Shown: piece by piece, positions 32,790 through 43,300 of the stretch
Numbering within the stretch: position 1 is the first letter of the stretch
Layout: the number at the start of each line of letters is the position of its first letter
NCBI RefSeq assembly: GCF_029873635.1
Contig: NC_080421.1
Coordinates: forward strand, 42,017,120 to 42,081,119
DNA from: Malania oleifera
Lineage: Eukaryota > Streptophyta > Magnoliopsida > Santalales > Ximeniaceae
DNA length: 64,000 nucleotides
Direction of reading: 5' to 3'
The notes under the pieces: generated by a model
Database searches by the model: none
The model's input: only the letters and a program-made list of their open reading frames with translations
Told to the model about the DNA's origin: nothing
Position numbers and translations under genes: made by a program

Positions 32790-33345
32790 TAGTACCATCT
32801 TGTCCTGCATCACCTAATGTTCAACTGTTAGATGTTTTGGTTGTCCCTCACCTCAATAAAAATTTGCTATCCATTAGTAAATTAACGTCTGATTTTCCAT
32901 TATCCATTACATTTACTAATAATTTTTTTACTATTCAGAATCACCAAATAGGAAAGGTGGCGGCAACCAGTAAACGAGATGGTGTGCTAGAACGCGGCAA
33001 TTCCGATTTTGTTTCTATTCTTCAAAATAAATCTCTACATGCTTTATTTGATTTATGACATGCTTGCTTTGGACATGTGAATCATTCTGTTATCTCTCTT
33101 TTGAATAAAAAAGGAAACCTTGATCTTACCTCTTTATTGTCATCTCCTTTATTATGTAGTACATGTCAATTTGCAAAGAATCACCGATTGCCTTATACTC
33201 GTAATGAACATCAATCATTCAAACTGTTAGATCTCATTCATTGTGATATATGGGGTCCTTCTCCTGTAAAGTCAAATTTGGGTTTTGCATACTATGTTTT
33301 ATTTGTTGATGATTTTTCCCGCCACCCATTGATCTATCGAGTGTC
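32790..33345 (+). pseudogene. Copia-B pre-integrase and integrase start
   Basis: Contains LLDVLVVPHLNKNLLSIS, KLTSDFPLSITFTNNFF, then CSTCQFAKNHRLPYTRNE and DLIHCDIWGPSPVKSN, FVDDFSR. These are the pre-integrase zinc region and the start of the integrase core in plant Copia elements. The following part of integrase and the start of RT are absent. Fossil. Confidence 0.85.
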
Positions 33346-34625
33346 TTAAAACTCATCTTGTTGCCAAGGGATACACATAGGTACCTGGTCCTGTCATCAA
33401 GGCCACCATTATTAGTGTTGTTCATTCTCTTGCTGTGACAAACAAATGACCTCTTCACCAACTTGATGTAAAAATGCGTTCCTTAACGACCTTCTCACTG
33501 AACATGTTTATATGGAACAACCTCCTAGGTATATTGACCCTCGCTTCCTCAATCATGTTTGTCAGTTGAAGAAAGCTCTCTATGGCCCAAGGCAAACCCC
33601 TTGCGCTTGGTTTCAACGTTTTAGCTCCTTTTTCACTCACCTTGGTTTTTATTGTAGTTGCGTAGACACATCACTCTTTGTTTTTCATAAGCAGTCTGAC
33701 ATGATATATTTGCTTCTCTATGTTGATGACATCGCTATTATAGGCAACAACTCCAAGCTTCTTGATAGTTTTACTTGCAAGCTCAATTTTGAGTTTGCTA
33801 CCAAGGATTTAGGTTCTCTTAGTTACTTCGTAGCTTGGTTTTAAAGCTACCTCCACCACTGATGGCCTTTTTATTAGTTAGTTGAAATATGCACGGGACA
33901 TTCTCACACGTGCTCAGTTACTTAACAACAAACTAGTCCACACCCCAATGGTTGTTTCCCAACACTTGTCTGTTGATGGTCCTCTGTTTTTGAATCCCAC
34001 ACTTTACAAATCTCTCGTTGGTGTTGCTCAAAATCTAACTATCACATGTCCTTATATTGCTTATGATGTCAACTCTATTAGTCAATTTCTCTATTCTCCG
34101 ACGAAAGACCATTTCCTTGCTATCAAACGTATTCTTCGCTATATTAATGGCACACTGCATTTTGGCATCACTTTTCATCCATCTGCTGCTCCTAGTGCTT
34201 TAGTTGCTTACTCTGATGTAGACTGGGCAAGATGCCTTGATACTTGTCATTCTACCTTTGGTTATTGTATTTATCTTGACGACAATTTGGTGTCTTGGAG
34301 TGCAAAGAAACAACCTACTGTTTCTTGCTCCAGTTGTGAATTTGAGTATCGTGCCTTGGCTCTCACTATTGCCGAACTTCTTTAGCTCATGCATCTCCTT
34401 CGTGATCTCAAAGTCCCTCTTCCGCAGCGGCTTCTTCTACTTTGTGACAACAAGAGTGCAATCTTCTAGAGTTCCTATCCCGTTTCTCACAAACGGTCCA
34501 AGTATGTTGAGCTAAACTATCACCTTCTTCGTGAACTTGTTCTCGTTGGCAAACATTGCACCCAGTATGTGCCATATCATTTGCAAGTTGCTAACATCTT
34601 CACCAAAAGTGTGTCAAGACCTCTC
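33346..34625 (+). pseudogene. Copia-B reverse transcriptase and RNase H region
   Basis: RT landmarks are EHVYMEQPPRYIDPR, LKKALYGPRQTP and LLLYVDDIAIIG with the Asp pair. RNase H landmarks follow at 33882-34400 (SISQFLYSPTKDHFLA, VAYSDVDWARC, SWSAKKQPTVSCSS), with a further degraded stretch to about 34620. The G-run polypurine tract and 3' LTR come next. Fossil with several breaks. Confidence 0.85.
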
Positions 34626-34684
34626 TTTGAATTTTTCTAATCCAAGCTTCACGTTCGTTCAAATTCGACGCTCAGCTTACGCCA

Positions 34685-34699
34685 GGGGGGGGGGGGGGG
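34685..34699 (+). promoter_or_regulatory. Polypurine tract of Copia-B (G run)
   Basis: Fifteen G residues immediately before the 3' LTR, in the position where plus-strand DNA synthesis is primed in LTR elements. Confidence 0.75.
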
Positions 34700-34883
34700 T
34701 GTTGAGGATCATACTGAGAATCCTCTGTATAAATTCCAAGAGATTATTTTGTATATACTTTCCATTTATTTGTTCTCTAATTAATATGTAATTGACATGT
34801 AATTATTTCACATAATACTCAATTCAATATAAATAAACAATACTCCCCACTTTACAAGTGTGGTGGTTTTTCAAACCTTCTCA
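34700..34883 (+). repeat. 3' LTR of Copia-B
   Basis: 184 bp, TGTTGAGGATCATACTG to CCTTCTCA, partner of 14198-14365. Confidence 0.87.
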
Positions 34884-35107
34884 TAACCCATGTTATATTT
34901 GCATTCACATGCTTTAAATTTGTGAAATTTATTTGAGTATTTAAAATGTAGAAATATGTATCTCATTTTATATTTTTTCTAAATTTTAGAATAAATCCAA
35001 TGATCTATGTCTTACAAGTAAGATTTTATTCTAAAGTTCAGCAAATATAACATGGAGTACATATTAATTGCATATGTAAATGCAAATAAAGATAAAGGAA
35101 GTAAAGG

Positions 35108-35197
35108 TCAAGAATTTGAATTATTTTAATAATTTTAATTTATGTATATGTAAAGATATGTATAGAGGTCTTGAGGGGGGTGGTGGCCTCCATCTGT

Positions 35198-35230
<33 letters not shown>

Positions 35231-35290
35231 GGGAAAACACTTTGTTGATATTGTCTCAGGGAGTGGGTGAGAACCACATATGGAAAAAGA
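35108..35290 (-). repeat. Right arm of the foldback-like inverted repeat
   Basis: Reverse complement of 13995-14190: AATTTGAATTATTTTAAT, GAGGTCTTGAGG, GGTGGTGGCCTCCATC, a (GA)n run and GGGTGAGAACCAC. The 220 bp between 34890 and 35108 is the original loop. Confidence 0.7.
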
Positions 35291-36100
35291 GATTATTCTT
35301 TAAGTGTGGTATATTGAATCAGTCCAAGTGAACTTATATATAAGAATAATTTTATTGTTCTTTAGACTAGGCATTATAACATGACATTCTTTTAGTTGAA
35401 ATCGGTCTAAAGGTATTGAATTTTTTAGTGTTATAGTTTTGACAAAAATCACTCTTATAGAGAATTACAATCAAGGAAAAGACGATTTTTACTTTTAAAA
35501 CCTTAATGGCAAAAAAGACCAATACCTAAACTAGTTTACCCTACTATCCAACACCTCTAAAGTATAAATAATTTATAAGAAATAGTAATCTACATGTCTT
35601 CAAATATTTTTCTTAGATTAGGAGGCCATTAAATTTTGGATTCTTTGTTGAAAAGCTAATGAAGGATAATGTACAATGCTATTTGAAAAATATTAAGAAC
35701 ATGAATTTGAAGCTTTAGATGCCAAAATATAATATTAATTTAATTAAATTTTCGCAAATCAAAATCTAAACTTAAAATTTATGTTCCAAATGCAGGATTA
35801 GCTTAGCTTGTATAACAAGAAAACTTTTCCCCTTTCCCCCAAAAAGGAAAAAGACAAACAGAGCGGGACAGAAAAAATATCTGTTGGTTAATAGTGTAAT
35901 GACAAGCTATTAACCGTTTTAATGCCAGCACGAAATTGCATGGAAACGCCTTCCGCGCCGCAGAAATTTGGCCAATAGCTGTGCGGTAAATATCCAATGG
36001 GACCCAACTTAAGAATTTTCCTTTCCCAATTCCCAACATTTTCCTTACGAGGATATTGATTTTCCTTGCCCCCTTTAGACTGCTAGTCAAAAATTCTCAA
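35291..36100 (+). promoter_or_regulatory. Upstream region of the NPGR2-like gene
   Basis: Non-coding AT-rich DNA between the repeat arm and the first likely transcribed exon. It should contain the promoter of the gene, but I cannot name a specific TATA box or element with confidence. C/T-rich stretches precede the presumed transcript start. Confidence 0.4.
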
Positions 36101-36463
36101 TCTTTTCTCCTACGATTCAATTCAAATTCAGTTGCCCTGTTTTACTTTTGAGTTTTGCCCTTCACCTTCACGAACGCCCCAAACGCAAAGCATTTCAAGA
36201 ATTCAGACCCATTATGTTCGCATTCAATGCAGAACCTTCCCACCCGTTAAGATAGAAGGGAAAAGAAAACAAAAGGAAAAGAAAAGAAACGAAAAGAAAA
36301 TTAAGAAAGGGTAAAGACGTGGGTGTTCAGCAGCTTTGGTTGCCGTGGTTGATCGAAGGATTCAAAGTAAGGAGGCTTTGATTCGAGGAGTTGGGGAGAT
36401 GGGTATAGGCGTTGTTGACGAGTTGTGGGCTCTCGGCCTCCACTTTTCTTTTAGAAATAAAAG
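36101..36463 (+). other. Likely 5' UTR exon of the NPGR2-like gene
   Basis: C/T-rich then purine-rich leader sequence ending AAATAAAAG just before GTAACGT (donor at 36464). The next acceptor-like site, AATTTTAG, ends at 37071 and lies 15 bases before the coding ATG. The intervening 608 bp is T-rich as plant introns are. The exon start is a guess, and a transcript is needed to confirm it. A 5' UTR intron would be common for such a gene. Confidence 0.5.
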
Positions 36464-37086
36464 GTAACGTCTTTTCGTTGGGATTTAAGTTGATTGGTGT
36501 GGTGGGTTTGAGTGTTCTTTCGTTTTCTAGGGTTTGCAATTGTATATTGTGTGAAATCATTCATGCCTTGGTGTGAATTTTGAAATTTATGCCTATTTTT
36601 TTATCGGTGGGTTTTGGGATACCGCATGATGGTTTGTGATGATATTCACTTTTTGAGGCTTGAAACTGCGTGATGTTGGTGATTTTTTGAAGTGGGGTTG
36701 CGAATTCTGGTGTGTTTATTGCTTTAATTTGGAACGTCGCATTCTGGATTTGTGTTTTATGCTTGAACATTTGTAATATTATTCTCTCTCCCTCTCTCTC
36801 TGAATTTCAAACTTGATCTGTTAGCTTCTGTTGAGTACAATTCCTATTTGTTTCCGCTGGGGCTTGAGTTAATTTAGCTGCAAATTTCAGTTTTAATTTT
36901 AATTTTGCTCACAGACACTATATTGTCTTGTTCGAGTATTTGAATTTGTTTACATTTTTTGGCTAGGCTTTTTGAATTTGTTTACTTAGTTTAACTTATG
37001 TTCTTATACGAGATTATGAATTTTTGTTGTTGGTGGCGATGGTGGTTTTGGTTGTGGCTGAAGAATTTTAGGTATAGTCAAACGGA

Positions 37087-37356
37087 ATGAAGAGGAGTAA
37101 CAAACGGATCAAAGAGCAGAGGAGGCGTGCAATTGCCAAGAGGTTGAGGAAGATAATGAAGTGCCTTTGCTCGGGTGAGCAGTTAAGAGCAGCATCTGGT
37201 GACGAAATGGTTCCTTCATCTGAATCCCTTGCAACGAAGGATTTTTCAGTAAGTGGGTTTTCAGCTCGAGCTGGTGAGCGTGAGCGGAGGCCAGATACTG
37301 GCAACATTGAAGAGGCTGAATCATCTCTTCGTGAGAGTGGGAGTCTGAACTACGAG
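37087..37356 (+). CDS. NPGR2: NPGR2-like coding exon 1
   Basis: It encodes 90 residues. The start ATG at 37087 has an in-frame TAG twelve bases upstream, so no earlier start is possible in this exon. Residues 1-23 are strongly basic (KRSNKRIKEQRRRAIAKRLRK) and precede the conserved MKCLCSGE. A second in-frame ATG at 37156 would start at that conserved motif. The cysteines of CLC could be lipid-modified, an inference only. The exon ends at ...SLNYE before the donor GTTGGT at 37357. Confidence 0.88.
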
Positions 37357-40300
37357 GTTGGTTTTGTCAAGCCTTCTTGCTTTAAACTTGCATCATATAT
37401 TTAGTGATTTTCTCTTTTCTTCCCATGCCTCTTTCTGTGGACTATATTTTGCAAAATTTAATGAGCCGAAGTGTGCTTCTCTCTCTCTCTCTCTCTCTCT
37501 GCTAAAGCTGCATTGGTTTTCATACGACTAAATCATCTTATCTGGTCTTCTCTTATTTTGATCTCTACTGTTATCCCTTGTTTTGTTTTCAACTCTGCAT
37601 ATTCATACATCACCAATAATGCATTTTTGCCACTTATTCTATTCTGCTCAACATTGTCACCCTAGCTATGTTTATGCAATAAACTTGTTTCTCCATCAAA
37701 TCCTGGGAATAAGTGATAAAAACTAAGATTTTTAACATTGCAATGGTGATTATACATATATTGCCTTTTTTTTTTTTTTTTCAATACTAAGAATAAGCTC
37801 CATATGTTTTTTTTAATAGAAAAAGAAGTCAATTTTATTAAACCTAAGAAATGGAGTACATGATTGGAGGACAAGGAATCCTCAACCACCTAATTTTTTT
37901 AAACCTGAGAAATGGAGTACATGATTGGAGGACAAGGAATCCTCAACCACCTAGAAAAACTGAAAAAACCAAAAAACAGCTGAAAATACCAAAGAAGGAA
38001 AAAACAAAATACAAGAAAAAAATTCCTTTACAAGAGCACTGCCTTCCAATTGCTAGTGAGGTCAGACAGTGGAAGACCATTAAAGAAAACTCAAAGAGTG
38101 CACACACAAGGAGGTTAGGAATATCACTGTATCCTATAAAAGCCATGAGTAGGTAGATTGACTACTGAAAATCCTATTGTTTTCTCTCAATCCACATGGT
38201 CCAAAGGATAGAAAAAACAGTTGCACACCATAGAGCTCTGCCATTCCTATTCTTTCGAAAACCCTTGAAATTAACCAAAAGCAAGTCTTTCATCCTTCCT
38301 GGAGTCACCCACTCTTCCCCTGCAATGGAGAAAAGGGCATCCAAAGCTATGATGCCACCTTGCAATGCGCAAAGAGACGGGCACTTGACTCCTTATTTTC
38401 ATGACACATGAAGTACATATCAGGATTAAGAGCCATATAGGGTCTTCTCCTCCGAAGCATATTATGCATGTTGATTTTTCTAGGATCACAGTCCAGACAA
38501 AGCCCGAATCTTTCACAACACCTTAACTCTCCAAAGTAAGCGGTTCCAAGGAAAAGGGTTAGCGCTATTGGTTTTCAAAATATGAAAAAGAAGAGATTCA
38601 GAAGTAAATATATGCCTGAGGAATGGTAATAAAGTCCGCTTTTGGGAAGATGTGCGGGCGGGGGAGGCTTTTTTGATGCTGAAAGCTCCTCATCCTTTTA
38701 AGCTTTCCTCTCTTTATAATGTTCCTACTAGTTCTTTCACTGCTTCTGGTCCTTCTTGGGATTTCCATTTTTTCATGAATCTCAATGAAATACAGGTTGT
38801 TGAGCTCACCAACCTTATTTCCTTGTTGGACCAATAAGATCCACATGTTAACCAAGCTGGTAAATGGCAAGTAAGCCTTACAGCAGTTGCTTTGTGGCAT
38901 TCAACAATATTTAACTGCAAAATTCGTCAAAACTAAAATTGAGACTAACTGGTACAACGTTCTTCAAAATAGCCTTTGTCCATTATTCTGCCTGAACTGA
39001 ATCAGAACTGCTTAGGCTTTCCCATCAGAAACTTAAAATCCTTCATGCCCAAAGCAACTGGTTTCACAGAATCCGCCATCTGGCCTTGCATTCTATCACA
39101 GCAGATCAGACTAGTTTAGCAGTAAAGATAACAATAGTAGATTAGAATTTCATAGGTGAAGACTTGTTTTGATGTCAAAGATGGCTTGAATTGCTATTGA
39201 ATCTGGATTTACCTTCTTGCGTTTAAAAACTATCATATTTCTAGCATTCCGTGAGTGATAAATGGTTGCAGCCTAGATGAGTTTCCACTTTTTGAACAAC
39301 CCATAGCAGAAAGTCTACTAAGATTATCTTCCCATTTTGTTAGAACACCATGAAAGTTCAGCATAGCACTAGAATCCTGATAAGCCAATTGGAGGCCTGT
39401 GCAATGAAAAAAACAAGTGATTTCTAGCTCCAGGGCAGAGACCACAGATTTTCAAACAGGATCAATATTATTGCCCTGTTTGGCTATTCTTTCCATGGTA
39501 TTTAAACTATTTTTTATTGCAAGCCAGGCACATTGTCAGGGAATATAGTTCTTAATCCATAGGACTTCATTCAAGGAACAGTAGGATTACTCTCCCAAGC
39601 AGTGTGAAAGAGAGAACGCCTTTATCTGTGAGCTGCCACATAATTTCATCATCCTCCCCAATTTGAAATGTCTCTATAGCAGCACAGGATGAAGAAGCAT
39701 TAGCAAATAGCAGTAGCTCTTCTAGGCAGATGCCATGAATTATGTTGAAGAAAGCAATCAATCAAGTGCAACACCCAGCTTCTCTTGAAAGTGCAATCCG
39801 TACTTCCATAGTGCTGTATAAGAGTGCTATATTGATGCCAATTATCATAGAAAAAAATGTGTAGACTGACAATTTCCTATTCTGAACTTTATGTTAGGAT
39901 ATGTATAATCTCTGGCTTTTAAAATTCTCTTCCATGTACAAGAAAAACCAGGAGAAATCTTAGCTGCCCAAGTATTTTTTTCCTTTCAATTTATAGGTAT
40001 ATATCCAACCACACACAAGAAAGATTTAGAAGCACCTATATGCTGCAATAGCTTTATAGCAGATGATAGATTCCATCCTTTAAGCAGTATAATACCCAAC
40101 CCACCCTCCCTACTTAAGGGGTTTAGGAACATATTTCCATTTAACCTTACAACTTTGGGTGTTTCACACATTGCCTCTTTATAAAAAAAAAAAAAAAAAA
40201 AACCTTAAATTTTCTTTCCAATTCAGAAAGGACAAATTTTTTTTTTTGGATAGTAAAAGAAGAACAAGTTGAATAAGGCTGAAGACTTCTGAAGAATTGA

Positions 40301-43300
40301 TTTTATTAATTGTAGTCCACCTGAGTAAGATAGATATTTATGTGTTCAAGTGTGTATTCTGTGAGAGGTACTTTCAACTAATTGTTTACAATCAGCTCCA
40401 CCAATTCTCTTAGTTATCAGTGGCAATCTCAAGTATTTAACTGGAGGTGTCCCTTTTTTTATTTGAAGAGCATCAGTGGCTTCTTGAACCACACCCTCTG
40501 CAAAACCAGAATAGAACAGCTCAAACTTAGCTGGATTGCTTTTATACCATATATTGTCTTATTTTACTTTGACCAAGACTTCTGCATTTTACAGGAAGCT
40601 AGAGCACTGTTAGGAAGATATGAATATCAAAAAGGAAACATCGAAGCTGCTCTGCATGTTTTTGAAGGAATAGATATTGCTGCAGTGATTCCCAAGATGA
40701 AATTTACTCTTGCTAAAAAAGGAGACCGCCGCAAGAGGCGATCTCAAAGTGATGCTACCCCACCGATGTCTATACATGCTGTCAGTTTACTTTTGGAAGC
40801 AATATTCCTCAAGGCAAAATCATTGCAGGAGCTTGGGAGTTTTAAAGGTACTTTCCTTGCACTGATTCCTAGATTCTTTCCATCTCCTTGATTAAGTATG
40901 TTTATTTTACTTCTTCTAAGAAAAAATAAAATAAATAAAAAATGTTTATTTTACTTGCTCTATCAATTGCGATTTTACCTTTCATGTGCTCCCCCTCACC
41001 CTCCTCCCAACCTTTTTTTTTTGGGTGAATTCCCTGGTTCCATTCTTGGTGTTTAGGAAGAGTATTGATTGCTTAGATTCTCTTAAAAAGTTGATTGTTC
41101 ATTGGAACAAGTTATTTGTTCTAAAAATGTTTTAATTTATGGAGGCAGGTTTTCATGGTTTATAGCTGTTGCTAATTGCTAATTGTATAATGGGACTAAG
41201 AAGAGGCGATATAATAGTGGGTAACTGTAAAAACGAGTTAAAGTGGATTGTCTCACAACCCTATTACAGGAATAGTGTCAGGTGCACTTTTTGCAATTTA
41301 AAATATGTTTGTTTTATCGTTTTCACATATTTTTATGGATTTAGAGATATGGCACGGCATAGTTCATATAACATGTTATGAGAGTTATTCCCCATTATGG
41401 AAACAAAAGCTTAGGACAAAATTTGACTGTTGGTTCCTTCCCCCCCCTTCCCCTCACAGGAAGAAATGCCAAAAACAGAACAAATATTGGTGGCCTTATA
41501 CTGACCTTTTATGATTTGGGCGTTCTGATGTCTAACAAAGCCATCATAATAGGAGCTGCTATCATTCATTTATCTATCAAATGTTTCTAGTATTTTCGCA
41601 ATATAATATTCAAAATGCTCCAAAAAAATTCAGAAAGTTGAAAAGTTTTCTGCTTACTCAACCCTTGGTTTTTTGGTGCTGGGTTATTGATCCCCTGTTC
41701 CATTATACTGACATACTGCTCTACAATCTCCGTCACCATTAGAATTATTATTAGTCTGCACTCACTATGTTTCTAGTTTAAGAAAACTTCTTAGTCCATC
41801 CATCAGGACTCATCACAATCAAAGTCAAGTCATTGCATCAAATGCAGGAATATTTCCTAAAATGGCACCTTGATTAGTTCCCCTGAGGGACTTGTTGACA
41901 AAATCCTTAATAATACTCACATAACTGCTTGAGCTTTTTCTTCATCATATTTTTTGGTGGGTGAAAGGGTATGGGAAGTAAAACTTCACTTGTTATATTA
42001 TAAACTCATCCACACACACACATATTAAGAAAATCCTGTAAAGTTTTCAATCATCATTGCTCCTCATATTCCGAGAAAACCCCTCAGCATTATAAGGTTA
42101 CCATTTACTAATAACATCTTCAAAAATGGACACAGGTAATTTGACAAATTAGTTTCAGTTTTGAATTCCTAAAATATGTCCAACACTCGTCAACTCCCCA
42201 CTTCTCTTCAAAAAGGAAAAAATAAAATAAAAAATAAAAGGAAGGGAATTTGGGGTTTGTTGTGCCCATGGCTAGTAGTATATACATCTGTGTGCATGTG
42301 CTTGTTGCATTAGGAATTTTAGGATGTGTGGTGCTCTTGTTTAGATACCCAGCTTAAGTCAAATGATAACTATTCTGCTAGCTAGTTTTTTTTTTTTCCT
42401 TTTTCTTTTTCCTTTTATTTTTTCACTCAAGATGTTGGTTATGTTCTGTTCATTGTCTCTCTTCCTCTAAATCTATTATGATTAAACCGAAAGGGAAAAA
42501 TAAAAGATATTGCAAGCTATCCTAAAATAAAAGAAAACCATTTTATGGCTAATATTATATTTCCAATAATTTTTGCAGAAGCTGCTCAATCATGCAAAGT
42601 TATTCTCGACATTGTTGAATCTTCATTACCAGATGGCTTGCCTGAAAACTTTGGTGCTGACTGTAAATTGCAGGAGACTTTGAGCAAGGCAGTTGAGTTG
42701 CTTCCTGAGTTGTGGAAACTTGCTGATTCTCCCAGTGAAGCAATCTTGTCATACCGCAGGGCCCTACTTCATCATTGGAATCTTGGTGTGGAAACTACTG
42801 CAAAGATTCAGAGAGAGTTTGCCATTTTTCTTTTATACAGTGGAGGTGAAGCAAGCCCCCCAAATCTCCGTTCTCAAATGGACAGTTCATTTGTACCTAG
42901 AAACAACACAGAAGAGGCTATTCTTTTGTTAATGATTCTATTAAGAAAAGCTTCTCTCAAGAGAATTGAGTGGGACCCATCCATCCTGGATCACCTTTCA
43001 TTTGCTCTATCTGTGTCGGGGGATTTAAGGGCATTAAGCAATCAAGTAGAAGAACTTCTCCCTGGGACTATGGATCGAAAAGAAAGGTATCACACTCTGG
43101 CTCTCTGTTATTATGGAGAAGGTGAAGGCTTGACTGCTTTGAATCTGCTGAGGAAGTTGTTGAGTAATAGAGATAATCCAAATTTTCTTCCAGCTTTATT
43201 GTTGGCTTCAAAGATATGTGGGGAAAACCCTAATTTAGCGGCAGAAGGGGTAGACTTCTCTCGCAGAGCTCTTGACAGCTCACAGAGCAGATGTGATCAG

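Larger units (their letters stand above)
14198..34883 (+). mobile_element. Ty1/Copia retrotransposon B with both LTRs, swollen by nested insertions
   Basis: The 5' LTR is 14198-14365 and the 3' LTR 34700-34883. Both start TGTTGAGGATCAT and end CCTTCTCA, and they are similar through TTTGTTCTCTAATT. A primer site resembling the Met-tRNA type (GGTATCAAAGCC, 14367-14378) follows the 5' LTR, and a polypurine G run (34685-34699) precedes the 3' LTR. The flank accca occurs at 14193-14197 and, after two extra bases, at 34886-34890. Gag begins near 15217; the pre-integrase to integrase region lies at 32790-33340, RT at 33341-33845 and RNase H at 33882-34620. About 17 kb of younger insertions lie inside. 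Internal parts are missing and there are many breaks, so it is an old dead copy. Confidence 0.85.
37357..40594 (+). other. Intron 1 with two LINE fragments
   Basis: 3238 bp, GT at 37357 and AG ending at 40594. It starts with ordinary T-rich intron DNA that includes a (CT)n run (37480-37501), then LINE fragments fill most of 37805-40555. The acceptor tract TTCTGCATTTTACAG directly follows the 5'-truncated edge of the second LINE. Confidence 0.85.

Noticed and set aside
35803-36090. Minus-strand frame upstream of the gene
   Set aside because: No domain, and it overlaps the presumed promoter; most likely chance.
42545-42578. Start codon of the long frame at 42545 as a gene start
   Set aside because: The first 34 bases lie in intron 2; the acceptor TTTTTGCAG at 42570-42578 and the conserved EAAQSCKVI continuing exon 2 show it is an internal exon.
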